In this document: positions 56,738 through 64,000 of the stretch, one piece after another
Layout: every line of letters begins with the position of its first letter
How positions within the stretch are numbered: the stretch's first letter is position 1
Source: Flavobacterium nackdongense
Lineage (GTDB): Bacteria; Bacteroidota; Bacteroidia; Flavobacteriales; Flavobacteriaceae
Direction: 5' to 3'
DNA length: 64,000 bases
Assembly: GCF_004355225.1 (NCBI RefSeq)
Contig: NZ_CP037933.1
Span: 868,001 to 932,000, forward strand
The notes under the pieces: generated by a model
The model's database searches: none
What the model saw: the letters and a program-made list of their open reading frames with translations, nothing else
Told to the model about the DNA's origin: nothing
Position numbers and translations under genes: made by a program

Positions 56738-58378
56738 TTATCGAAATTTATCTAAAGTGATATTTTTATAATTCGGCACATACATTTTAGTTTTCACAAA
56801 AGCGGCAATATCAGTAGGTTTATCGACTCCTGCGAGCTCGCTTTCGAAAATAACTTCGGCAATTTTTATGGCCACATTGACAGAAACATTCAAAATGTTT
56901 TTCACACTCGGATAAATCAAGCCCATTTCAAAATCCTTTTGGGTAACTTGTTCAGCAACCGCTTCGGCCGCAGTGATGAACATCAAATCGGTAACCCGTT
57001 TCGCTTCGGTGGCAAAAAGTGCCAATCCCATAGCTGGAAAAATAAACACATTATTTCCTTGTCCTGGAGTAAATGTTTTTCCTTCATAAATAACAGGCGC
57101 AAATGGACTTCCGCTGGCAAAAATGGCTTTACCTTTGCTCCAAACATAAGCTTGTTCCGCAGTACATTCAGAATGTGAAGTCGGGTTGGAATACGGAAAA
57201 ATAATAGGTCGTTCGTTGACCAAACTCATATTTTCAATCACTTGCTGATTGAATGCCCCTCCCACGGTGCTCACTCCAATGATAGCTGTTGGTTTTACTT
57301 GAAGTACGGCAGCGGCCAAATCATTAGTAGGTTCGCCCTGGTGTGCAAATTGTATTTGATACTCGGCCAAATCGGTTCTTGACGACACCAAAAGTCCATT
57401 GATATCAAACATCCAAATATGCTCTAAGGCTTCTTCCCTACTCAAACCGTCTTTCTGGAATTTTTGAACTAACAAATCGGCAATACCAAAAGCAGCAGCT
57501 CCTGCGCCAAAGAATAGGAATTTTTGATCCTTGAAGGGTTTCCCCATCAACCGGCTTATCGAAATAAATCCGGCGGTCGCAATTGCCGCTGTACCTTGAA
57601 TATCATCATTGTAGGTGCAAACTTTATTTTTGAATTTATTCAAAATTCGAATGGCATCGACCCCTTTGAAATCCTCCCATTGGATGCAAATCTTAGGAAA
57701 AACTTTGTTGATGGCGATTACAAAAGCCTCGATAAATTCATCATATTCCTGCCCAGTGATTCGCTTTTGTTTCAAACCAGGATAGAGCGGGTCTTTTAGA
57801 AAATCTTCATTATTGGTGCCTACATCCAAAATGATAGGAAGTGTATGCTCTGGCGGAACCCCTGCACAAGCCGTGTATAAAGCCAATTTACCGATGGGAA
57901 TACCCAATCCGCAGACTCCCAAATCACCTAATCCTAAAATTCTTCCGCCATCGGTGACAACGGTAAAACGAATGTCTTCTTCGTGCCAATGTCTAAGAAT
58001 TTTTTCGATCTTATCCTTTTGATGAATTGAAATATGCAAACCTCTGACTCTTCTGGTGATATGGCCAAATTTTTCACAAGCTTCACCCACCGTTGGCGTA
58101 TACACCAAGGGCAAAAACTTCGCAGGATCATTACTAACCAAATTAAAAAACAAGGTTTGGTTCGTTTCTAATAAATTAGACAAATAAATGTATTTGTTAA
58201 TCGGTGCTTCAATCTGCTCCAATTGATTATCAATCCGCAGCATTTGGGTTTCGATACTTTCAATTTGATCCGGCAGCAAACCTTCTAAATGGTATTTTTC
58301 TCTTTCTTCTAATGTAAAAGCAGTCCCTTTATTGAATCGGGGATCTCGCATCAACGAATAGCCTATATTATCTTTCAT
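56738..58378 (-). CDS. maeA: NAD-dependent malic enzyme (MaeA/SfcA type)
   Basis: A 546-residue cytoplasmic enzyme that decarboxylates malate to pyruvate. Catalytic Tyr in YTPTVGEACEKFGH (about 93), Lys in GIPIGKLALYTACAGV, the metal ligand block ILDVGTNNEDF, NDDIQGTAAIA, and the nucleotide-binding FFGAGAAAFGIADLL. Length is near the 560 residues of E. coli MaeA and the order of domains is the same; it lacks the phosphotransacetylase domain of MaeB. It is probably a stand-alone housekeeping gene, with its own promoter about 110 bp upstream. The NAD rather than NADP preference is inferred from family resemblance. Confidence 0.92.
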   Translation of the reverse strand: MKDNIGYSLMRDPRFNKGTAFTLEEREKYHLEGLLPDQIESIETQMLRIDNQLEQIEAPINKYIYLSNLLETNQTLFFNLVSNDPAKFLPLVYTPTVGEACEKFGHITRRVRGLHISIHQKDKIEKILRHWHEEDIRFTVVTDGGRILGLGDLGVCGLGIPIGKLALYTACAGVPPEHTLPIILDVGTNNEDFLKDPLYPGLKQKRITGQEYDEFIEAFVIAINKVFPKICIQWEDFKGVDAIRILNKFKNKVCTYNDDIQGTAAIATAGFISISRLMGKPFKDQKFLFFGAGAAAFGIADLLVQKFQKDGLSREEALEHIWMFDINGLLVSSRTDLAEYQIQFAHQGEPTNDLAAAVLQVKPTAIIGVSTVGGAFNQQVIENMSLVNERPIIFPYSNPTSHSECTAEQAYVWSKGKAIFASGSPFAPVIYEGKTFTPGQGNNVFIFPAMGLALFATEAKRVTDLMFITAAEAVAEQVTQKDFEMGLIYPSVKNILNVSVNVAIKIAEVIFESELAGVDKPTDIAAFVKTKMYVPNYKNITLDKFR

Positions 58379-58490
58379 AGTTGTACTATTTTAGGGTTAG
58401 TAACAGATTCTACCTTTGGATCTATATTTAAAAATAAATCTAAAACAGAATCATCCTCGGCTTCAACGAATTACAGTCGAAGAAAAACCA

Positions 58491-58521
58491 AAGTTAGCAA
58501 AGATTTTCTGCACAATCAATC
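58491..58521 (-). promoter_or_regulatory. Bacteroidota-type promoter for malic enzyme
   Basis: On the - strand TAACTTTG (58498-58491) matches TAnnTTTG exactly, and a TTG (58521-58519) lies 20 bases upstream. Transcription would begin near 58485, leaving a leader of about 105 bases before the ATG at 58378. Confidence 0.55.
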
Positions 58522-58566
58522 AATAAAATAAAAAAAGAGGAAGATTGACTATTTTCAAAAGGTTGC

Positions 58567-58606
58567 AAAAAAAAAAGGTTGTAACTATTCGAAAATAATT
58601 ACAACC
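58567..58606 (-). terminator. Intrinsic terminator of the DUF2490 gene
   Basis: GGTTGTAA (58577-58584) pairs with TTACAACC (58599-58606). Read on the - strand, the stem is followed by ten consecutive T residues (58576-58567). It lies 22 bases beyond the stop. Confidence 0.8.
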
Positions 58607-58628
58607 ATTTAGGTTCAATCCAAAAACT

Positions 58629-59369
58629 TTAATCTGCGTGAGCGATACTGGAACTCATATAAAAGAACAATCGCAAAGTATGATTCATATCGTACTGATA
58701 CCCATTCGACTTTTGTTGATACACATTCATATACCCAAAATCGAAACTCAATTTAGGATTGATAGATTGTTTAATTCCAATAAAAAAACGATTTTGATCA
58801 AAAGTATTCAGAACGATATCCTGCCCAAATTGAACCAACAGTTCATCTGAAAGAACTAACGAAGGCGCTTTTTTATTTTTGAATACAGGAATGGTGGCAC
58901 TTAACAAATACCGTACACGATTCGAAAATTTATTTTCGCCTGTTTCCTGGTCATTGACTATGATTTCTTGCCAGCGCTGTTCATTTCGAATCCGTTGAAG
59001 CAATGCAACATTTCCTTGTTTGGTAATCATCTGAACTTGTTGATAGATTCTGTTTTCATCCGAAAAAGTACTCCAGGTAGGATTCTTTGGTGCCAACCAC
59101 ATATGGGCGTATCCAGCGGTAAATGAAAATTTTGAATTCGGAATATAGGCAAGTCCGCCTCTTAAAAAGAAAAAATTATTGTCCTGAAAAAAATCATTGG
59201 TTCTAAGATGAACATCAGCAGCAATTCCCCAATGTGGACTAAATTTAGTAACTGTATTCAGGGAAACCCAGGTTTGAAACTGTTCATTGATTTCTTTTGG
59301 TTTGACGGTTTGGGCTAATAGTACTGCGGGGAATAGTACCAAAAGGATTTTTAATAAATTTGTTTTCAA
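58629..59369 (-). CDS. DUF2490 family outer-membrane-type protein
   Basis: A 246-residue protein if started at the TTG at 59369, which opens a perfect signal peptide (L-K-T-N-L-L-K then hydrophobic, ending L-L-A-Q). An ATG in the same frame at 59468 is open but would put 33 unlikely residues before the signal; a promoter located between the two starts supports the shorter form. The mature part is made of alternating beta strands (EINEQFQTWVSLNTVTKFSPHWGIAADVHLR, shown here as start EINEQFQTW) and resembles DUF2490, a beta-barrel family of unknown function. Probably in the outer membrane. Confidence 0.8.
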   Translation of the reverse strand: MKTNLLKILLVLFPAVLLAQTVKPKEINEQFQTWVSLNTVTKFSPHWGIAADVHLRTNDFFQDNNFFFLRGGLAYIPNSKFSFTAGYAHMWLAPKNPTWSTFSDENRIYQQVQMITKQGNVALLQRIRNEQRWQEIIVNDQETGENKFSNRVRYLLSATIPVFKNKKAPSLVLSDELLVQFGQDIVLNTFDQNRFFIGIKQSINPKLSFDFGYMNVYQQKSNGYQYDMNHTLRLFFYMSSSIAHAD

Positions 59370-59405
59370 AATAGTGTGTTTAAGTTGTGTTTTTAATTTC
59401 GACTG

Positions 59406-59437
59406 CAAATTTACTTTATAGATTTGGCGACTACAAA
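59406..59437 (-). promoter_or_regulatory. Bacteroidota-type promoter of the DUF2490 gene
   Basis: On the - strand TAAATTTG (59413-59406) matches the -7 box and TTTG (59437-59434) lies 20 bases upstream, a near-ideal arrangement. Transcription would start near 59399, downstream of the ATG at 59468, so that start would be excluded. Confidence 0.65.
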
Positions 59438-59505
59438 TTTTAGCTTGTGTAAAAAGTGCAAAAAACATAATTTATTTTTATTCTATTTAGGTAAAATAGT
59501 ACACA

Positions 59506-59549
59506 AAAAAAACGGTCATCCCGCATTACAAATCGGAAGATGACCGTTA
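59506..59549 (-). terminator. Intrinsic terminator of the large arylsulfatase gene
   Basis: AACGGTCATC (59512-59521) pairs perfectly with GATGACCGTT (59540-59549). On the - strand this 10-bp stem is followed by a run of T residues at 59513-59506. It lies about 40 bases beyond the stop. Confidence 0.85.
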
Positions 59550-59590
59550 ATTATAAAGCTATAGAACAAAGACGTTCCATTTCAAAATGT

Positions 59591-61981
59591 TTATTCCTTA
59601 CTAAAAGCTCTTGCTGCTTCTCGTTCTAAATCAATATATGGCTCTTTTCCAGTATTCACAGTTACAAAGCTAATTTCGCCTCCTTCAAATTCTCCGGGCG
59701 AAGCATATTGTTTGCTCACAGGATCTCCACTATCAAAACCTACACAAAGTCCATCACCCACAAGGGTAAACTTACCTACTTGAGCGGTCATTGCACCTGT
59801 TGCAACAGCTTTGTCGTTGATATACAATTTGGCAGTACCTATAGATTCTCCGTGTTCACCTGCTTTTTCTTTGGTAAACTCCACACCAAAAGTATATTTT
59901 CCTGGTTTTATGGTCTCTGTTGAAACCAATTGCTGTTCTTTGATACCCAAGAAATTATACACATAATACAATTTTTGGTCTTTAATAAACAAACTATGTC
60001 CTCCAAAACGAGAACCGTGTGCAAAAATCACACCCGATGCATCCGCTTTAATCTCTACATTGGCAATAATCTTGTACGACTTTCCTCTAACACTAACCGC
60101 CACCGCTTCGGGAACTTGACTTGTGTGCGGGTAATAGGTATAACTATCTTTCGCTTCTTCTTCGGTTGGCCTTGGAATGGTTATGATTTGCATGGTAGTT
60201 CTATCATCCAAGGGCAAAGCATTATTTTTCTTGGCTTCATCCAACCACAATTTTTTCAAAGCTTCTAATTTGTCCGGATATTGTTTGGCCAAATCTTTAG
60301 ACTCAGAACGATCGGCTTCCACATTATACAGTTCCCATTGATCTTGATCAAATTTTCCTTTATCGGTCAAAGGCGCATGTACAGCAACGGCCTTCCAACC
60401 GTCTTGCCATACAGCGCGAGTACCTAACATAGAAAAATATTGAACGTGTTTTTGGGTAGGATCATTCGGTTTTGCATCAAAACTGTATTTCATCGAAACT
60501 CCAGATAAAGGATATTGTTCGACTCCTTTATACACCTTTGGCATTTCCAATCCACAGATTTCTAAAATGGTTGGAACAATATCAACGGCGTGATGGTATT
60601 GATTACGTACTTCGCCACGAGCTTTGATTCCTTTTGGCCAGGTAATCGTCAACGGACAATCTGTGCCTCCGGCATAGTTGGAATAGCGTTTGAACATTTT
60701 AAAAGGTGTCGATAATGCAGCTGCCCAACCAGTTGGATAATGCTCGTAGGTATTGGGGCCTCCCAACTCATCGATCAATTTCATATTCTCAGCTAAATCA
60801 TCAGGAAACCCATTGAAGAATTTATTTTCATTTACAGAACCGTTTGGTGTACCTTCGCCCGAAGCACCGTTATCAGAAGCATACATAATCACTGTGTTTT
60901 CATATTGTCCTGTTTTTTTCAAATAATCAACAATGCGACCAATTTCTACATCGGTATATTCGGAAAAAGCGGCGTATACTTCGCACAAACGTGAAAATAA
61001 TTTCTTTTCGTCAGCACTTAATGAATTCCAAGGACGTACTGCATCGGCGGGATTTGCCAAAGCTGCAGGCATCGGATTCCATTCGGTAAGTGTCGTCCCT
61101 TTTGGCAAAATGCCTTTGGCAATCATACGTGGCAATACCCATTTCCGATAGGCATCATAACCGTCATCAAATTTGCCTTTGTATTTAGCAATATAGTCTT
61201 TTGGTGCTTGGTGAGGGGCGTGATTTGCTCCAGGGCAATACCACATAAACCAAGGTTTCGAAGGATTAGCCGATTTTTGATCCCCAATCATCTTGATAGC
61301 TTGATCCGCCAAATCTTTGGATAAATGATAGCCTTTTTCAGGACCATACGGAGCTTCGATGGCGTGATTATCTTCGGTTAAATCAGGATAAAACTGATTG
61401 GTTTCTCCACCGATAAATCCATAAAATCGATCATATCCTTGCTGTAATGGCCATTGGCTTTTGTTGGCTCCTGCTGACAAATCAGTTTCAGGAACATTAT
61501 GATTTTTACCTAACCAAAAAGTACTCCATCCATTATCGTTTAATATTTGAGCCATGGTAGCCGCTTGAGCAGGCAACTGGCAACTGAATCCAGGATAACC
61601 GTTGGCGCCTTCAGTAATAACCCCCATTCCATTCAGGTTGTGGTTTCGACCAGTGTTGATACAAGAACGGGTTGGCGAACACAACGCAACTGTTTGCCAT
61701 TGGGTATAAGTCAATCCATCGGCTGCCAGCTTATCCATAGTGGGCATATTGATTCTTCCACCATAAGGCGACCAAGCTGCTAAACCAGTATCGTCGTAAA
61801 GAATAAATAAAATGTTGGGGGAACCTTCCGGAGCTTTTTTACGAACAAACGGAGCCCAATCCGGTTTAGAATCTCTTACATCGAGTTTGATGTCTCCCTT
61901 GAATGCGGGTGTTTGTGCCTGACTACTAAAGCAAAGTAGTGCCGTAATCCCAAGTAGCAAAGATGTGATTTTGATTTTCAT
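59591..61981 (-). CDS. Large arylsulfatase (S1 family, CSPTR)
   Basis: A 796-residue exported sulfatase with a signal ending S-S-Q-A-Q. The metal site ILYDDTGLAAWSPYGG, formylglycine site Cys101 in CSPTR, GKNHNVPE and YASDNGASGEG are all present. After about residue 560 comes an additional C-terminal beta domain (about 620-790) that is longer than in the compact sulfatases and fits the 760-800 residue arylsulfatase group related to bacterial AtsA. It is encoded apart from the polysaccharide locus on the other strand with its own terminator, so it may serve general sulfate scavenging from aryl or alkyl esters rather than the glycan. Confidence 0.92.
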   Translation of the reverse strand: MKIKITSLLLGITALLCFSSQAQTPAFKGDIKLDVRDSKPDWAPFVRKKAPEGSPNILFILYDDTGLAAWSPYGGRINMPTMDKLAADGLTYTQWQTVALCSPTRSCINTGRNHNLNGMGVITEGANGYPGFSCQLPAQAATMAQILNDNGWSTFWLGKNHNVPETDLSAGANKSQWPLQQGYDRFYGFIGGETNQFYPDLTEDNHAIEAPYGPEKGYHLSKDLADQAIKMIGDQKSANPSKPWFMWYCPGANHAPHQAPKDYIAKYKGKFDDGYDAYRKWVLPRMIAKGILPKGTTLTEWNPMPAALANPADAVRPWNSLSADEKKLFSRLCEVYAAFSEYTDVEIGRIVDYLKKTGQYENTVIMYASDNGASGEGTPNGSVNENKFFNGFPDDLAENMKLIDELGGPNTYEHYPTGWAAALSTPFKMFKRYSNYAGGTDCPLTITWPKGIKARGEVRNQYHHAVDIVPTILEICGLEMPKVYKGVEQYPLSGVSMKYSFDAKPNDPTQKHVQYFSMLGTRAVWQDGWKAVAVHAPLTDKGKFDQDQWELYNVEADRSESKDLAKQYPDKLEALKKLWLDEAKKNNALPLDDRTTMQIITIPRPTEEEAKDSYTYYPHTSQVPEAVAVSVRGKSYKIIANVEIKADASGVIFAHGSRFGGHSLFIKDQKLYYVYNFLGIKEQQLVSTETIKPGKYTFGVEFTKEKAGEHGESIGTAKLYINDKAVATGAMTAQVGKFTLVGDGLCVGFDSGDPVSKQYASPGEFEGGEISFVTVNTGKEPYIDLEREAARAFSKE

Positions 61982-62287
61982 ATGTTATTTGTTTTTAGGA
62001 ATTTAGAAAGCTAAAGTAACAAAATGTTTTAAAATAAACGAGAAAATACTATTATATAAACCTTAATTTTTAAAGACTTAAGTATTCTATTTTGTGGTTT
62101 AGACAACATTTATTGCGAGAAAATTAGATCAATAGCACTACGCTATGATGAAGGTTTACTGCTGCAATAACCCTATACTTCTTCCAATAAAAAGTCAAAA
62201 TCGCACATTTTTTTATTGATAATATCGCAATACCTTTTTTTGTTTTCCAAATATTATTCTTACATTTAAAATCTCAAAAAGAAACCA
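61982..62287. other. Divergent intergenic region
   Basis: About 300 AT-rich bases between the arylsulfatase (-) and the restriction-modification gene (+). It should hold both promoters, but no exact TAnnTTTG with a partner TTG was found on either strand. Confidence 0.4.
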
Positions 62288-64000
62288 ATGACCATACCAC
62301 AATATTTAACCAAAATAAACACCCTTTACATTACTGGTAACGCAAGAGAACACTCCTACAGAGGCGATTTGCAAAACTTGATAATGGCCATTTTGCCCGA
62401 TATTTTAGTCACTAACGAACCCGCAAGAGTAGATTGTGGCGCACCTGATTACGTGTTAACTCGCAAAGATGTACCAATTGGTTATATCGAGGCTAAAGAT
62501 ATTGGAGTCGATTTAAAAGACAAAAAACTAAAGGAACAATTTGACCGATACAAATCGGGGTTAACCAATTTGATTTTTACCGATTATTTAGATTTTCATT
62601 TTTACAAAGATGGCGAGTTCATAACCAAAATAGCCATTGCACGAATAGAAAAAACCACCCCGCCCGATGGGCACCCCTCCAAAGGAGGGGAATTAACAAC
62701 AATCGTTCCCATTCCCGAAAATTTCGAACAGTTTACCCACCTAATACAAAACTTTGCTTTAACGGTATCCCAAACCATCAAGTCACCCACCAAATTGGCA
62801 CAAATGATGGCAGGAAAAGCCAAATTAATGGCCGATGTAATCGAAAAGTCATTGAACTATGACGACCAGCAAGGCATTCGTTCCAGTATCAAATCGCAAA
62901 TGTTGTCGTTTCAACAAATGCTGATTCACGATATAGACAATAAATCCTTTGCCGACATTTACTCCCAAACCATTGCTTACGGGATGTTTGCCGCACGGTA
63001 TCACGACCCCACTTTGCCGACCTTTTCCCGAATGGAAGCCTCACAATTAATCCCAAAGAGTAACCCCTTTTTACGCAAACTGTTTCAAGACATTGCGGGG
63101 TTCGATTTAGACACTCGATTGGATTGGATTGTAGAGGAATTAGTGACCATATTCCTTGCAAGTGATGTGGCGCAGATTATGAAAAACTTTGGTAAAAGCA
63201 CCAAACAAGAAGACCCTGTGGTTCACTTTTATGAAACTTTTTTGGGCGAATACAATCCCGCTTTGCGAAAAGCCCGTGGCGTTTGGTACACACCGCAACC
63301 CGTGGTGAATTTTATAGTTCGTGCCGTTGATGATATCCTGAAAACCGAATTCGATTTACCACAAGGTTTAGCCGACACTAGTAAAATAAAGATAAAAACC
63401 AAAGTTCAAAAATTTGACAACCGGTCCAAAAACAAATCTATTGTTATTGGCGAACAAGAACACGAACAGGAAGTACACAAAGTACAAATTCTGGATCCCG
63501 CAACAGGAACAGGAACATTTCTTGCCGAGGTGGTAAGACATATTTACAAAAAATTCGAAGGACAACAAGGTATTTGGAGCAAATATGTAACCAATGATTT
63601 AATCCCTCGATTGAACGGTTTTGAGTTGCTAATGGCCAGTTATGCAATGGCACACCTCAAAATAGATATGCTTTTAACGGAAACAGGATATAAACCGCAA
63701 CAATTCCCCTCCTCTGGAGGGGTGTCCGAAGGACGGGGTGGTGACCAACGGTTTAGAATTTTCCTGACCAACTCCCTCGAAGAAGCACACCCCGACACGG
63801 CAACCCTTTTTAGTTCTTGGCTCTCAGACGAAGCAGACCAAGCCAACGCCATAAAACGTGATGCGCCCGTAATGGTGGTTATGGGAAATCCGCCGTATAG
63901 TGGTGAGAGCAGCAATAAAGGCGAATGGATTATGAACCTGATGGAAGATTATAAAAAAGAACCCGGCGGTAAAGAAAAATTAAAAGAAAAGAATTCAAAA
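62288..64000 (+). CDS. Type ISP/IIG-like restriction-modification protein (3' end outside window)
   Basis: An ATG at 62288 begins a frame that stays open for 571 codons to the right edge, so only the N-terminal part is visible. An N-terminal nuclease-like region carries the triad-like D-Y-V-L...I-E-A-K (about 57-73); this is followed by a helical region and an N6-adenine methylase domain with motif I DPATGTGTF (403-411) and motif IV NPPY (534-537). That order, with nuclease, helicase-like or spacer region and methylase in one chain, is typical of type ISP or IIG enzymes; in this stretch I see no helicase motifs, which favours the shorter type. Two repeat copies are embedded in its frame. Confidence 0.8.
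   Translation, partial: MTIPQYLTKINTLYITGNAREHSYRGDLQNLIMAILPDILVTNEPARVDCGAPDYVLTRKDVPIGYIEAKDIGVDLKDKKLKEQFDRYKSGLTNLIFTDYLDFHFYKDGEFITKIAIARIEKTTPPDGHPSKGGELTTIVPIPENFEQFTHLIQNFALTVSQTIKSPTKLAQMMAGKAKLMADVIEKSLNYDDQQGIRSSIKSQMLSFQQMLIHDIDNKSFADIYSQTIAYGMFAARYHDPTLPTFSRMEASQLIPKSNPFLRKLFQDIAGFDLDTRLDWIVEELVTIFLASDVAQIMKNFGKSTKQEDPVVHFYETFLGEYNPALRKARGVWYTPQPVVNFIVRAVDDILKTEFDLPQGLADTSKIKIKTKVQKFDNRSKNKSIVIGEQEHEQEVHKVQILDPATGTGTFLAEVVRHIYKKFEGQQGIWSKYVTNDLIPRLNGFELLMASYAMAHLKIDMLLTETGYKPQQFPSSGGVSEGRGGDQRFRIFLTNSLEEAHPDTATLFSSWLSDEADQANAIKRDAPVMVVMGNPPYSGESSNKGEWIMNLMEDYKKEPGGKEKLKEKNSK
62654..62690 (+). repeat. 37-bp double-hairpin repeat, copy 1 (inside the R-M gene)
   Basis: Begins ACCACCCCG, followed by a first hairpin CCCGATGGG and a second one CCCCTCCAAAGGAGGGG. 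It is translated in frame and adds about 12 residues (T-P-P-D-G-H-P-S-K-G-G) between KIAIARIE and IVPIPENFEQF. It is the reverse complement of copy 2 with six differences. Confidence 0.85.
63706..63742 (-). repeat. 37-bp double-hairpin repeat, copy 2 (opposite orientation)
   Basis: Read on the - strand it matches copy 1 at 31 of 37 bases. The first hairpin reads TCCTTCGGA instead of CCCGATGGG, with the outer pair changed from C-G to T-A on both sides. It is translated in frame as P-S-S-G-G-V-S-E-G-R-G-G between GYKPQQF and DQRFRIFLTNS. Confidence 0.85.

Noticed and set aside
59370..59468. N-terminal extension of the DUF2490 protein
   Set aside because: A near-ideal promoter lies inside it and the following TTG begins a proper signal peptide.

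Overview
The window looks like a chromosomal segment of a Flavobacterium-like member of the Bacteroidota. The DNA is AT-rich. Exported proteins end their signal peptides in A-Q or carry a lipoprotein Cys. Five proteins end in type IX secretion (T9SS) sorting domains, and two promoters match the Bacteroidota consensus (TTTG or TTG, about 20 bases, TAnnTTTG).

Positions 1-48619 are a large glycan-degradation locus, with every gene on the + strand, probably in four or five transcription units. Unit 1 (left edge to 14224) holds a DUF4861 protein cut by the window edge, an SDR dehydrogenase, a heparinase II/III-type lyase, GH39, GH29, a mutarotase-like protein, GH31, GH95 and a sulfatase, and ends in a clear terminator. 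Unit 2 (14922-34028) opens with three tandem secreted metallophosphoesterases (Ig-like, CBM6 and T9SS domains), followed by a ROK kinase, a sialate O-acetylesterase-like esterase, a 1211-residue GH2 protein, an alkaline phosphatase, an SMP-30 lactonase, a TIM-barrel lipoprotein and a GH92 protein. Unit 3 (34526-40064) has GH43 and three sulfatases. Unit 4 (40853-46810) has two sulfatases and a GH71/GH99-like protein; one of these sulfatases and the GH71/99 protein carry T9SS tags. A further sulfatase stands at 47024-48619. The enzyme set (two fucosidase families, xylosidase- and mannosidase-type enzymes, a uronate-type lyase, esterase, seven sulfatases) points to a sulfated, fucose-containing heteropolysaccharide with uronic acid, such as an algal one. 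The substrate is inferred, not shown. No SusC/SusD pair, sulfatase-maturing enzyme or regulator lies in the window, so the locus probably continues to the left. The four phosphoesterases are the unusual part.

Positions 48822-56610 hold a heavy-metal efflux operon (Cys-rich small protein, CusA-type RND pump fused to a TolC-like domain, CusB-like adaptor). It is flanked by two decayed genes: a DUF481-type gene with one in-frame stop and a methyltransferase with several.

Positions 56738-61981 (- strand) encode a malic enzyme, a DUF2490 outer-membrane-type protein and a large arylsulfatase, with two good intrinsic terminators and two good promoters. From 62288 to the right edge runs the N-terminal part of a type ISP/IIG-like restriction-modification protein. 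Two oppositely oriented copies of a 37-base double-hairpin repeat are embedded in its reading frame.
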